From Actinomadura fibrosa (lineage in GTDB: Bacteria; Actinomycetota; Actinomycetes; Streptosporangiales; Streptosporangiaceae): a stretch of DNA of 64,000 nt. This document shows positions 26,393-33,898 of this stretch, piece after piece. The stretch spans positions 36,307-100,306 of the forward strand of contig NZ_CAACUY010000011.1 in assembly GCF_900659615.1 (NCBI RefSeq). Direction: 5' to 3'. The notes under the pieces are model-generated. The model did no database searches, was not told where the DNA came from, and worked only from the letters and a program-made list of their open reading frames with translations. The stretch's first letter is position 1. Each line of letters opens with the position of its first letter. Made by a program: the position numbers and the translations under genes.

Positions 26393-27280
26393 TCAGACAC
26401 CGACCGGATGCCACACCGTCTTGGTCTCCAGGAAGGCGGTCATGCGGGCCGTGCCGGGGTCGCCCGTCCAGTCGCCGTCGCCGGGCCGCAGGACGCGCTT
26501 GAGGTTGCCGGCGGCGGCCTCTTCGAGCGCCGCGACGTCACCGCCACCGGCCCCGGCCAGGTCGATGGCGTTCACGTCCATGTGCGAGGCGAGCCAGGGC
26601 GCGAGCTCGGCGCGGTCGCCGGTGAGGATGTTGACGACGCCCGCGGGCAGGTCGCTCGTCGCGAGCACCTCGGCGAGCGTGACGGCGGGCAGCGGCGCGG
26701 ACGGCGCCGCGACGACCACCGCGGTGTTGCCGGACACGATCACCGGCGCGACGACCGAGACGAGGCCGAGCAGCGGCGAGTCGGGCGCGATGACGGCGAC
26801 GACGCCGGTGGGCTCGGGGGTCGAGAAGTTGAAGAAGGGCCCCGCGACGGGGTTCGCCGACCCGAGGACCGCGGCGAGCTTGTCGGCCCAGCCCGCGTAC
26901 CAGACCCACCGGTCGATCGCGGCGTCCACCTCGGCGGACGCGGCGGACTTCGGCAGCCCGGTCGCGCGCAGCTCCGCGGTGAACTGGGCGTGCCTGCCCT
27001 CCAGCATCTCAGCGATCCGGTAGAGGATCTGCCCGCGGTTGTAGGGGGTGCGCCCCGACCAGCCGCCGAACGCCTTGCGCGCGGCGGCCACGGCGTCGCG
27101 GGCGTCCTTGCGGGACGCCTTGGCGGCGTTGGCGAGGAAGGTGCCGTCGGCGTCGTTCACCTGGTACGTCCTGCCGGATTCCGAGCGCGGGAACGCCCCG
27201 CCGATGAACAGCTTGTAGGTCTTGCGGACCGGCAGCCGCACCGGCTCCTTGGCGTGCGGCTTCGGCTGCTGCTTAGGCAT
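26393..27280 (-). CDS. Aldehyde dehydrogenase-like protein lacking the catalytic half
   Basis: 295 residues. It aligns with the N-terminal, cofactor-binding part of ALDH: FIGGAFPRSESGRTYQV, AVAAARKAFGGWSGRTPYNRGQILYRIAEML, GVVAVIAPDSPLLGLVSVVAPVIVSGNTAVVVAA, then LPAGVVNILTGD. It ends before the region that would carry the catalytic cysteine; the usual FTGS and GQxC stretches are absent. It overlaps the preceding full-length ALDH by eight bases. Human and bacterial ALDH16 are single proteins in which an active ALDH domain is followed by a second one lacking cysteine; this pair looks like the split version. It may be a structural partner of the active subunit. Confidence 0.85.
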   Translation of the reverse strand: MPKQQPKPHAKEPVRLPVRKTYKLFIGGAFPRSESGRTYQVNDADGTFLANAAKASRKDARDAVAAARKAFGGWSGRTPYNRGQILYRIAEMLEGRHAQFTAELRATGLPKSAASAEVDAAIDRWVWYAGWADKLAAVLGSANPVAGPFFNFSTPEPTGVVAVIAPDSPLLGLVSVVAPVIVSGNTAVVVAAPSAPLPAVTLAEVLATSDLPAGVVNILTGDRAELAPWLASHMDVNAIDLAGAGGGDVAALEEAAAGNLKRVLRPGDGDWTGDPGTARMTAFLETKTVWHPVGV

Positions 27281-28703
27281 CGAGGTAGGCCTCCAGTCCG
27301 TGGCGTCCGCCCTCGCGGCCGAACCCCGATTCCTTGTAGCCGCCGAACGGGGAGGCGGGGTCGAACTTGTTGAAGGTGTTGGCCCACACGACGCCGGCGC
27401 GCAGCCGCTCCGCCGTCCAGAGGATCAGGGAGCCCTTCTCCGTCCAGATCCCGGCGGACAGCCCGTAGGGCGTGTTGTTGGCCTTGGTGACGGCCTCGTC
27501 GGGGGTGCGGAAGGTCAGCACCGACAGCACCGGCCCGAAGATCTCCTCGCGGGCGATGCGGTGCGACTGCGCGACGCCCGTGAACACCGTCGGCGCGAAC
27601 CAGTAGCCCTCGCCCGGCAGCTCGCAGGCGGGCGACCAGCGCTCGGCGCCCTCGGCCTCGCCCGCGTCCGCCAGCTCCCGGATCCTCGCGAGCTGCGCGG
27701 CCGAGTTGATCGCGCCGACGTCGGTGTTCTTGTCGAGGGGGTCGCCGACCCGCAGCGTCGCCATCCGCGCCTTGAGCCGCTCCAGCAGCTCGTCCGCGGC
27801 GGACTCCTGGACGAGCAGCCGCGACCCGGCGCAGCACACGTGCCCCTGGTTGAAGAAGATGCCGTTCACGATGCCCTCGACCGCCTGGTCGAGCGGGGCG
27901 TCCGCGTAGACGATGTTGGCCGCCTTGCCGCCGAGCTCCAGCGTGAGCCGCTTGGACGTGCCCGCGACCGACCGGGCGATCTGGCGGCCCACCTCGGTGG
28001 AGCCGGTGAACGCGACCTTGTCGATCCCCGGGTGCTCGACCAGCGCCTGCCCGGTGGCGCCCGCCCCGGTGACGATGTTGACGACGCCCGGCGGCAGCTC
28101 GGCCTGCCGGCAGATCTCGGCGAACAGCAGCGCGGTCAGCGGCGTCGTCTCGGCGGGCTTGAGGACGACCGTGTTGCCGCAGGCCAGCGCGGGCGCGATC
28201 TTCCAGGCCAGCATGAGCAGCGGGAAGTTCCAGGGGATCACCTGGCCCGCCACGCCCACCGGCCGCGGGTCCGGCCCGAACCCGGCGTGGCCGAGCTTGT
28301 CGGCCCATCCGGCGTAGTAGAAGAAGTGCGCGGCGACGAGCGGCACGTCCACGTCCCGCGACTCGCGGATCGGCTTGCCGTTGTCGATCGACTCCAGCAC
28401 CGCCAGCTCCCGGGACCGCTCCTGGACGATCCGCGCGATCCGGTACAGGTACTTGGCCCGCTCCGCCCCGGGCATCGGCCCCCACACCGTGTCGAACGCG
28501 GCGCGGGCGGCGGCGACGGCCCGGTCGACGTCCGCGGCGTCGGCGCAGGCGATCTCGGCCAGCGGCGACTCGTCCGCCGGGTTGACGGTCTTGAACGGCT
28601 CGCCGTGCCCGTCGGTGAACTCGCCGCCGACGAACAGCCCGTAGGAGGGCCGGATGTCGACGATCGCCGCGGACTCCGGTGCCGGCGCGTACTCGAAAAC
28701 CAT
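27273..28703 (-). CDS. Aldehyde dehydrogenase, catalytically complete
   Basis: 476 residues. NAD-binding and catalytic motifs are all present: QVIPWNFPLLMLAWKIAPAL, GNTVVLKPAETTPLTAL, FTGSTEVG, LELGGKAANIV with the general-base Glu, and FFNQGHVCCAGSR with nucleophile Cys290. The GH in place of GQ before the cysteine is a mild deviation. It starts two bases after the deoC stop and overlaps the short ALDH gene, so deoC-ALDH-ALDH is one translation unit. DeoC releases acetaldehyde from deoxyribose 5-phosphate, which makes acetaldehyde oxidation the simplest guess for this enzyme. Confidence 0.93.
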   Translation of the reverse strand: MVFEYAPAPESAAIVDIRPSYGLFVGGEFTDGHGEPFKTVNPADESPLAEIACADAADVDRAVAAARAAFDTVWGPMPGAERAKYLYRIARIVQERSRELAVLESIDNGKPIRESRDVDVPLVAAHFFYYAGWADKLGHAGFGPDPRPVGVAGQVIPWNFPLLMLAWKIAPALACGNTVVLKPAETTPLTALLFAEICRQAELPPGVVNIVTGAGATGQALVEHPGIDKVAFTGSTEVGRQIARSVAGTSKRLTLELGGKAANIVYADAPLDQAVEGIVNGIFFNQGHVCCAGSRLLVQESAADELLERLKARMATLRVGDPLDKNTDVGAINSAAQLARIRELADAGEAEGAERWSPACELPGEGYWFAPTVFTGVAQSHRIAREEIFGPVLSVLTFRTPDEAVTKANNTPYGLSAGIWTEKGSLILWTAERLRAGVVWANTFNKFDPASPFGGYKESGFGREGGRHGLEAYLDA

Positions 28704-28705
28704 GA

Positions 28706-29635
28706 TCAGTCCAGCGTGAAGTAGTCGGGACCGGAGTACACCCCGGTGGCGAGCTTGCGGCGCTGCATCAGCAGGTCGTTCAGCACGCTGGACGCGCCGA
28801 GCCGGAACATGTCCGGGGTCAGCCAGTCGGGCCCGGCGGTCTCGTTGACCAGCACCAGGTACTTGATCGCGTCCTTCGTCGTGCGGATCCCGCCGGCCGG
28901 CTTGACGCCGACCCGCCGTCCGGTGGCGGCCCGGTAGTCGCGGACCGCCTCCAGCATGACCAGCGTCACCGGCAGCGTCGCCGCCGGCGCGACCTTGCCG
29001 GTCGAGGTCTTGATGAAGTCGGCGCCGGCCCGCATCGCGAGCCACGACGCCCGCCGCACGTTGTCGTAGGTGGCGAGCTCGCCGGTCTCCAGGATGACCT
29101 TGAGGTGGGCGTCCCCGCAGGCCTCCTTCGTCGCGACGATCTCGTCGTGCACCTTCATGAGGTCCCCGGCGAGGAACGCGCCCCGGTCGATCACCATGTC
29201 GATCTCGGCGGCGCCCGCCGCGACCGCCGCCTCGGTGTCGGCCAGCTTCGCCGCGAGCGGCGCCCGCCCGGACGGGAACGCCGTCGCCACCGACGCCACC
29301 TTGACCGGCGTCCCGGCGACCGCGGCCACGGCCGTCTCCACCATGTCGGGGTACACGCACACGGCGGCCACCCGCGGCACCGACGGATCGGACGGGTCGG
29401 GGCGGGCGGCCTTGGCGCACAGCGCCCGGACCTTGCCGGCCGTGTCCGCCCCCTCCAGGGTCGTCAGGTCGACCATCGAGATGGCGAGATCGATCGCCGC
29501 GGCCTTCGCCGTCGTCTTGATCGACCGGGACGCGAGCCGCGCGGCCCGCTCCTCGGCGCCCACCCGGTCGACGCCGGGCAGGCCGTTCAGGAACGCGCGC
29601 AACTCGGCGGCGCTGGTCAGAGTCTCCGTTGACAC
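28706..29635 (-). CDS. deoC: Deoxyribose-phosphate aldolase
   Basis: 309 residues. The Schiff-base lysine is K209 in DFIKTSTGK and the second active-site lysine is K245 in GVKPAGGIRT; the family's early aspartate is probably the one in IDLAISMVDLTTLEG. It splits 2-deoxyribose 5-phosphate into glyceraldehyde 3-phosphate and acetaldehyde in deoxynucleoside breakdown. A GTG start at 29635 is chosen because the protein then begins STETLTSAAELRAF, the family's usual first helix; the frame stays open a further 75 bases. It lies 50 bases downstream of the anti-sigma gene on the same strand and leads the ALDH pair. Confidence 0.95.
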   Translation of the reverse strand: MSTETLTSAAELRAFLNGLPGVDRVGAEERAARLASRSIKTTAKAAAIDLAISMVDLTTLEGADTAGKVRALCAKAARPDPSDPSVPRVAAVCVYPDMVETAVAAVAGTPVKVASVATAFPSGRAPLAAKLADTEAAVAAGAAEIDMVIDRGAFLAGDLMKVHDEIVATKEACGDAHLKVILETGELATYDNVRRASWLAMRAGADFIKTSTGKVAPAATLPVTLVMLEAVRDYRAATGRRVGVKPAGGIRTTKDAIKYLVLVNETAGPDWLTPDMFRLGASSVLNDLLMQRRKLATGVYSGPDYFTLD

Positions 29636-29685
29636 GCCCCCAGCATCGCCGAAGTCCGCCACCGGCACAAAACGGCGGTCCCCGC

Positions 29686-30753
29686 TCAGGCGAGCGGCCT
29701 GGTCGTCCACTTGCCGGGGTCGGAGCCGAGGAAGGTGATCCGGCGGTAGAGCCCGGCGAGCCCCCCGGCGGCCTGGAGGCGCTCCAACGTCCTGCCCGCC
29801 GCCTCGATGCGGACGCGCCGTCCCTCCGCGTCGAAGACGATGAGCCTCTGCCCGCCCCCGTCGACGTCGAGGTCGGGACCGGAATGCGGCAACCGGCTGT
29901 CCTGCGCGGGGTCGCCGTCCACGGTGGTGTTGGTTCCGTAGAACCTCCTGTCGCCGGCGTCGGCGGGGCGGATCTCCAAGCGCAGGTAGTCGTTCGGCAT
30001 CCGCGGGTCGCCCGGGGTGGTGCGATGCCCGAGATCGAACTCCACGCCCTGCGGACGCCGCGTCACCGAGGCACCCAGGACCTCAAGCCCTCCCGGGACC
30101 CCGGTGACGCGCACCGGGAACGCCGCCGGTTCGTCCTGGAACCGCACCCCCGCCGCGATGCGCAGGACGGTCGCGCTGTCGGCGATCCCGCGGTCGCCGA
30201 TCGACAGCACCACCCAGCGCCCCTGCCGGTTCTGCCAGCTGAGCTCCGCTGCGTCCTCCCCGGAACCGCCCGGCTCGACCGTCCAGTACGCGACGCGGCC
30301 GTCGACGAGCTCCACCGACCGCCAGCCCTTCTTCGGGACCTTCGGCATCGCCTCGGTCCCCGGTGCGTACAGGGTGAGCTCCACGGCCTTGGGCTTCCGG
30401 TCGGTTCCGGCCTTCAGCAGGAAGACGGGCTCGGTCTCCCCATCGTCGCCCCCGCTGGCCCCCGTCTGCCCGTAGCCCCGGGGCAGCCAGCCGAACGCCG
30501 CCTCCGCGGTCAGCGGGCTGGGATAGCCCGTGGCCTGCACCACACCGTTCTCGCCTCCGCCGCCGGGAAGGACCGCCGCCGCGGCTCCCGTGCCGACGGC
30601 CGCCGCCACGATCACCGCTGCCGCCGACCTCCGCGCCCGCCGGACACGCCGTCCCCTGCGCACGGCCGCCGCGGCGTCCACCGTGGTCGCCGGACTGCCC
30701 GCCGCGGCGATCCGCTCCAGCCCGTCCCGCAGCTCGTCCTTCAGGTCGTCCAT
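29686..30753 (-). CDS. Putative anti-sigma factor / membrane partner of the SigE-type sigma factor
   Basis: 355 residues: a cytoplasmic N-terminus of about 40 residues (MDDLKDELRDGLERIAAAG, then a basic RRGRRVRRARR stretch), one membrane helix near 43-62, and a large extracytoplasmic domain with many short beta segments. No zinc-binding HxxxCxxC motif is present, so it is not a ZAS-type anti-sigma. Its start overlaps the end of the sigma gene by 13 bases, the normal arrangement for a sigma factor and its membrane regulator in actinomycetes. The outer domain would be the sensor. Confidence 0.78.
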   Translation of the reverse strand: MDDLKDELRDGLERIAAAGSPATTVDAAAAVRRGRRVRRARRSAAAVIVAAAVGTGAAAAVLPGGGGENGVVQATGYPSPLTAEAAFGWLPRGYGQTGASGGDDGETEPVFLLKAGTDRKPKAVELTLYAPGTEAMPKVPKKGWRSVELVDGRVAYWTVEPGGSGEDAAELSWQNRQGRWVVLSIGDRGIADSATVLRIAAGVRFQDEPAAFPVRVTGVPGGLEVLGASVTRRPQGVEFDLGHRTTPGDPRMPNDYLRLEIRPADAGDRRFYGTNTTVDGDPAQDSRLPHSGPDLDVDGGGQRLIVFDAEGRRVRIEAAGRTLERLQAAGGLAGLYRRITFLGSDPGKWTTRPLA

Positions 30754-31253
30754 GTCTGGGCCTCCTCACTCGGCTCGGGCCGCAGCGCGCGGCGGAGCGC
30801 GTCCAGGCCGCGCGCGGTCTGGCTCTTCACGGTCCCCGTGGAGCAGTGGAGGACGTCGGCCGCCTGCTCCACCGACAGATCGCAGTAGAAGCGCAGGACG
30901 ACGGCCGCGCGCTGGCGGGGCGGCAGCGCCGCGAGCGCGGACCGCAGGTCCAGCCCGGCGGCGTGGTCGGCGCCCTCGTCCACCGCGTCCGGCACCGCCT
31001 GCCCGACGCGGACGCGCCGCCACCAGCCCCCGCGCTGCTCGGCCAGGTACACCCGGACCAGCACCGTCCGGGCGTACCCGTCGACGTTCTCGGCCGCCGA
31101 CGCCCGCCGCCAATGGACGTACAAGCGCGTGACGGCGGTCTGGACGAGATCGTCCGCCCGGTGCCAGTCCTGGCACAGCAGGTACGCCACCCGCCTCAGC
31201 CAGGGCGTCCGCGCCGCCACGTAAGCCGTGAACTCCTCGTCCCTCGTCACCAT
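30741..31253 (-). CDS. SigE-family ECF RNA polymerase sigma factor
   Basis: 170 residues with region 2 (FTAYVAARTPWLRRVAYLLCQDWHRADDLVQTAVTRLYVHW) and region 4 (LPPRQRAAVVLRFYCDLSVEQAADVLHCSTGTVKSQTARGL), the signature of the streptomycete SigE-like family (ECF41/SigE-type naming varies). ATG 31253 gives the typical MVTRDEEF start; an upstream start at 31283 is in frame. Overlap with the membrane-partner gene implies coupled synthesis. Its targets are not evident; deoC downstream may simply be in the same transcript. Confidence 0.92.
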   Translation of the reverse strand: MVTRDEEFTAYVAARTPWLRRVAYLLCQDWHRADDLVQTAVTRLYVHWRRASAAENVDGYARTVLVRVYLAEQRGGWWRRVRVGQAVPDAVDEGADHAAGLDLRSALAALPPRQRAAVVLRFYCDLSVEQAADVLHCSTGTVKSQTARGLDALRRALRPEPSEEAQTWTT

Positions 31254-31337
31254 GGACGGCGACCCTCTCCTCGGCGACTCCACACCCCCTTGATGCGTCC
31301 GGCACCCCCGGAGGTTGCACGCCCGAGCCTGCGGCGG

Positions 31338-32297
31338 TCAGTGGGGGTACTGGCGCGGTGGGCGGGGACGGCCGGCTCCCGCGCGGAAGTCCTCGATGCG
31401 GGAGCTGATCTGCCGGATGACCCGGGTGTCCTCGATGCGGTCGAGATAGAGGTTGTGCCGGGCCAGGCCGTCCAGGTCGACGGCGAAGTACACGGCCATG
31501 AGGGGATTGATGAACAGTTCGCTGCCGCGCGTCCGCTCGGTGAAGCGGACATCACCGAAGGCGCCCCGCAGCGCGGCGGCGATCGAGCCGTTCACGATGC
31601 TCGGATACGCGGGCGTCGCCTCCCGCGCGTACTCGACCGCGTCCAGATAGAGGGCGCCCTCGCGACTGCCGGACGGAATGGACAGCGCCCCCAGGTAGGC
31701 GCCGTCGCGCTCCAGGGCGGCGAGGTTCTCCAGGACGTGAGCGTGGCTGACGCCGTGGTAGGCGTCCACGCCGAACCCGAGCGAGACCACGACCTTCTCA
31801 GGCACGTCGAGGCCGTGGACGGCGCCGAGGCTCGCCATGTCCTCCTCGGGGGTGCCGAGTCCGTGTTCGTCACCGCGCAAGAGGATGTCGGTCCCGCCGT
31901 CCACCAGGACGATCGCGTCGATCCCCAGCCGCCCGACCAGAAATCTGTAGGCGGCACGGAGCGGCTGGACGCCGAGCTTAGGAAAGGCATGGACGGTGGA
32001 CGGCAGGCCGTGGAGATCGAGCCAGCGCGCGAGAGCGCCTTCAGGGAAGTAGTCGTCGAGGCTTCGGCAGTCCGGCGTGATGGCGGCGACGTCGATGTCC
32101 AGCCATGTGTCGGAGGGAAGGCCGTAGAGGTTGCTGAACGACAGGTTGGCCAGGTGGACGTCCTTGCCTTCGTCCATCAGCGCGAGTGCCAGGGGCAGGC
32201 CCGCGTAGACGTCGAAGCCGCCTCCCGCGCCCGCGATCAGGATGGAGCGCGCCTTCTTCAGGCACGTGAACAGGGGTGGTTCCCGGAGCGAGAACAT
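31338..32297 (-). CDS. DUF1152 family protein
   Basis: 319 residues. The start has a Rossmann-like ARSILIAGAGGGFDVYAGLPLALAL, followed by VHLANLSFSNLYGL and IVLVDGGTDILLRGDEHGLGTPEEDMASL, the Asp-rich centre that defines DUF1152. The family is found in archaea and bacteria and has no proven function; the pattern of acidic residues suggests a metal-dependent or nucleotide-related enzyme. No signal peptide. It stands apart from the sigma gene by 84 bases and from the TetR gene by 39. Confidence 0.88.
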   Translation of the reverse strand: MFSLREPPLFTCLKKARSILIAGAGGGFDVYAGLPLALALMDEGKDVHLANLSFSNLYGLPSDTWLDIDVAAITPDCRSLDDYFPEGALARWLDLHGLPSTVHAFPKLGVQPLRAAYRFLVGRLGIDAIVLVDGGTDILLRGDEHGLGTPEEDMASLGAVHGLDVPEKVVVSLGFGVDAYHGVSHAHVLENLAALERDGAYLGALSIPSGSREGALYLDAVEYAREATPAYPSIVNGSIAAALRGAFGDVRFTERTRGSELFINPLMAVYFAVDLDGLARHNLYLDRIEDTRVIRQISSRIEDFRAGAGRPRPPRQYPH

Positions 32298-32336
32298 CCC
32301 GCGAACATACCGGGGCTTGGGGCGGTCGGCGGTGTG

Positions 32337-32906
32337 TCAGCGGGGGCGGAGGCCGTCCATGAGGAGGTCGAGGATTCGTCCGGCCTGCGGATCGGGCGCG
32401 GTGACGGTCTGCGTGATGCCGGCGAGGGCGACGAGGACGTCCGACGGATCGGCGTCCGGGCGGAGCGTCCCGGCGGCGGCGCCCGCGCTGAGGAGGTCGT
32501 TGAGCGCGGCCGCCATCCGGTCGCGGCTCTCGGCGAACGGGTCGCCGCCCGAGGCGATGACCTGCCGCAGCGCCTCGGCCATGTCGCGCTTGGTGGACAT
32601 GTAGGCGACGAAGCGGTCCATCCACGCCCGCAGCGCCTGGTCGGGCGGCAGCTCGTCCAGCAGTTCGGCGGCCGCGTCGCAGAGCCGCCCGAGCTCGTTG
32701 CGGTAGGCGGCCTCCACCAGCGCCTCGCGGGTCGGGAAGTGCCGGTACAGGGTGCCGATGCCGACGCCCGCGTCCTTGGCGATCGCCTCCAGGGTCGCCT
32801 CGGAGCCCTCCGCGAAGGCCCGGACGGCCGCCTGGAGCACCCGCTCGCGGTTGCGCCGGGCGTCGGCGCGCAGGGGCCGTGCGGAAGTCCTCGGTTCGGA
32901 CGGCAT
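32337..32906 (-). CDS. TetR-family transcriptional regulator
   Basis: 189 residues. The N-terminal helix-turn-helix is RERVLQAAVRAFAEGSEATLEAIAKDAGVGIGTLYRHFPTREALVEA, standard TetR; the C-terminal domain is the TetR_C type with LRAWMDRFVAYMSTKRDMAEALRQVI. GAGGAGATCT before ATG 32906 sets the start. It is divergent from an SDR gene, with a near-perfect dyad between them, so it very likely represses that SDR and itself. Confidence 0.92.
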   Translation of the reverse strand: MPSEPRTSARPLRADARRNRERVLQAAVRAFAEGSEATLEAIAKDAGVGIGTLYRHFPTREALVEAAYRNELGRLCDAAAELLDELPPDQALRAWMDRFVAYMSTKRDMAEALRQVIASGGDPFAESRDRMAAALNDLLSAGAAAGTLRPDADPSDVLVALAGITQTVTAPDPQAGRILDLLMDGLRPR

Positions 32907-32926
32907 AGATCTCCTCGGCGCGGCGT

Positions 32927-32948
32927 TATCCGGAGGACCCTCCGAATA
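32927..32948. promoter_or_regulatory. Probable TetR operator
   Basis: The core CGGAGG-AC-CCTCCG is a perfect dyad and the symmetry continues to TAT/ATA at the outer ends with one mismatch. It lies midway between the divergent TetR and SDR starts. Confidence 0.65.
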
Positions 32949-32968
32949 TCCGAAGGAGCTCCACTTCC

Positions 32969-33898
32969 ATGACATCACTCATCAGCACGCCGTTCGACGC
33001 CCGGTCCACCGCGGCCGAGGTCATCGACGGCGTCGACCTGACCGGACGGCGGGCCGTCGTCACCGGCGGCGCGTCCGGGATCGGGGTCGAGACCGCGCGT
33101 GCCCTCGCGGGGGCGGGCGCGGAGGTCACGCTGGCCGTCCGCGACGTCGCGGCGGGCGAGCGGACCGCCGCGGAGATCGCCGAGGGGACCGGCGGGCCGG
33201 TCCTGGTCGCGCCGCTGGACCTCGCCGACCGGGCGTCCGTGGGCGCGTTCACCGCCGCCTGGGACGGTCCGCTGCACATCCTCGTCAACAACGCGGGCGT
33301 CATGGCCGCGCCCGAGAGCCGCACGTCCGAGGGGTGGGAGCTCCAGTTCGCCACCAACCACCTCGGCCACTTCGCGCTGGCCACCGGCCTGCACGGCGCG
33401 CTCGCCGCGGAGGGCGCCCGCGTCGTCTCGGTCAGCTCCAGCGCCCACCTGCGCTCGCCCGTGGTGTTCGAGGACGTCCACTTCGAGCGGCGGCCCTACG
33501 ACCCGTGGCTCGCCTACGGGCAGTCCAAGACCGCCAACGTCCTGTTCGCGGTCGAGGTGACCCGCCGCTGGGCCGGGGACGGCATCGCGACCAACGCGCT
33601 GATGCCCGGCGGGATCCGCACCCGGCTCCAGCGCCACGTCACCGACGAGGAACTGGCGCGCCTGCGCGCCCAGGCCGGGGCCGGCGCCCCGGACTGGAAG
33701 ACCCCCGAGCAGGGCGCCGCGACGTCCGTCCTGGTGGCCGCGTCGCCGCTGCTGGACGGGGTGAGCGGCCGCTACTTCGAGGACTGCGCCGAGGCCGCCC
33801 CGAACGAGCCGGGCAGCCCGCGCGGCGTGGCCGCGTACGCGCTCGACCCGGAGGCCGCCGAACGCCTGTGGGACCTCTCCGTCGAGACCCTGGCCTAG
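32969..33898 (+). CDS. SDR-family NAD(P)-dependent oxidoreductase
   Basis: 309 residues. Cofactor loop TGGASGIG at 32-39, NNAGVM, and the catalytic Tyr183-xxx-Lys187 in YGQSK; the substrate-loop sequence with PYDPWLAYGQSKTAN resembles the retinol-dehydrogenase/WW-domain oxidoreductase-like SDR group, which prefers NADP. Ribosome-binding AAGGAG lies about 11 bases before the ATG. It is controlled, by inference, by the divergent TetR regulator. Its last four bases (CTAG) are shared with the end of the opposing LLM gene. Confidence 0.92.
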   Translation: MTSLISTPFDARSTAAEVIDGVDLTGRRAVVTGGASGIGVETARALAGAGAEVTLAVRDVAAGERTAAEIAEGTGGPVLVAPLDLADRASVGAFTAAWDGPLHILVNNAGVMAAPESRTSEGWELQFATNHLGHFALATGLHGALAAEGARVVSVSSSAHLRSPVVFEDVHFERRPYDPWLAYGQSKTANVLFAVEVTRRWAGDGIATNALMPGGIRTRLQRHVTDEELARLRAQAGAGAPDWKTPEQGAATSVLVAASPLLDGVSGRYFEDCAEAAPNEPGSPRGVAAYALDPEAAERLWDLSVETLA

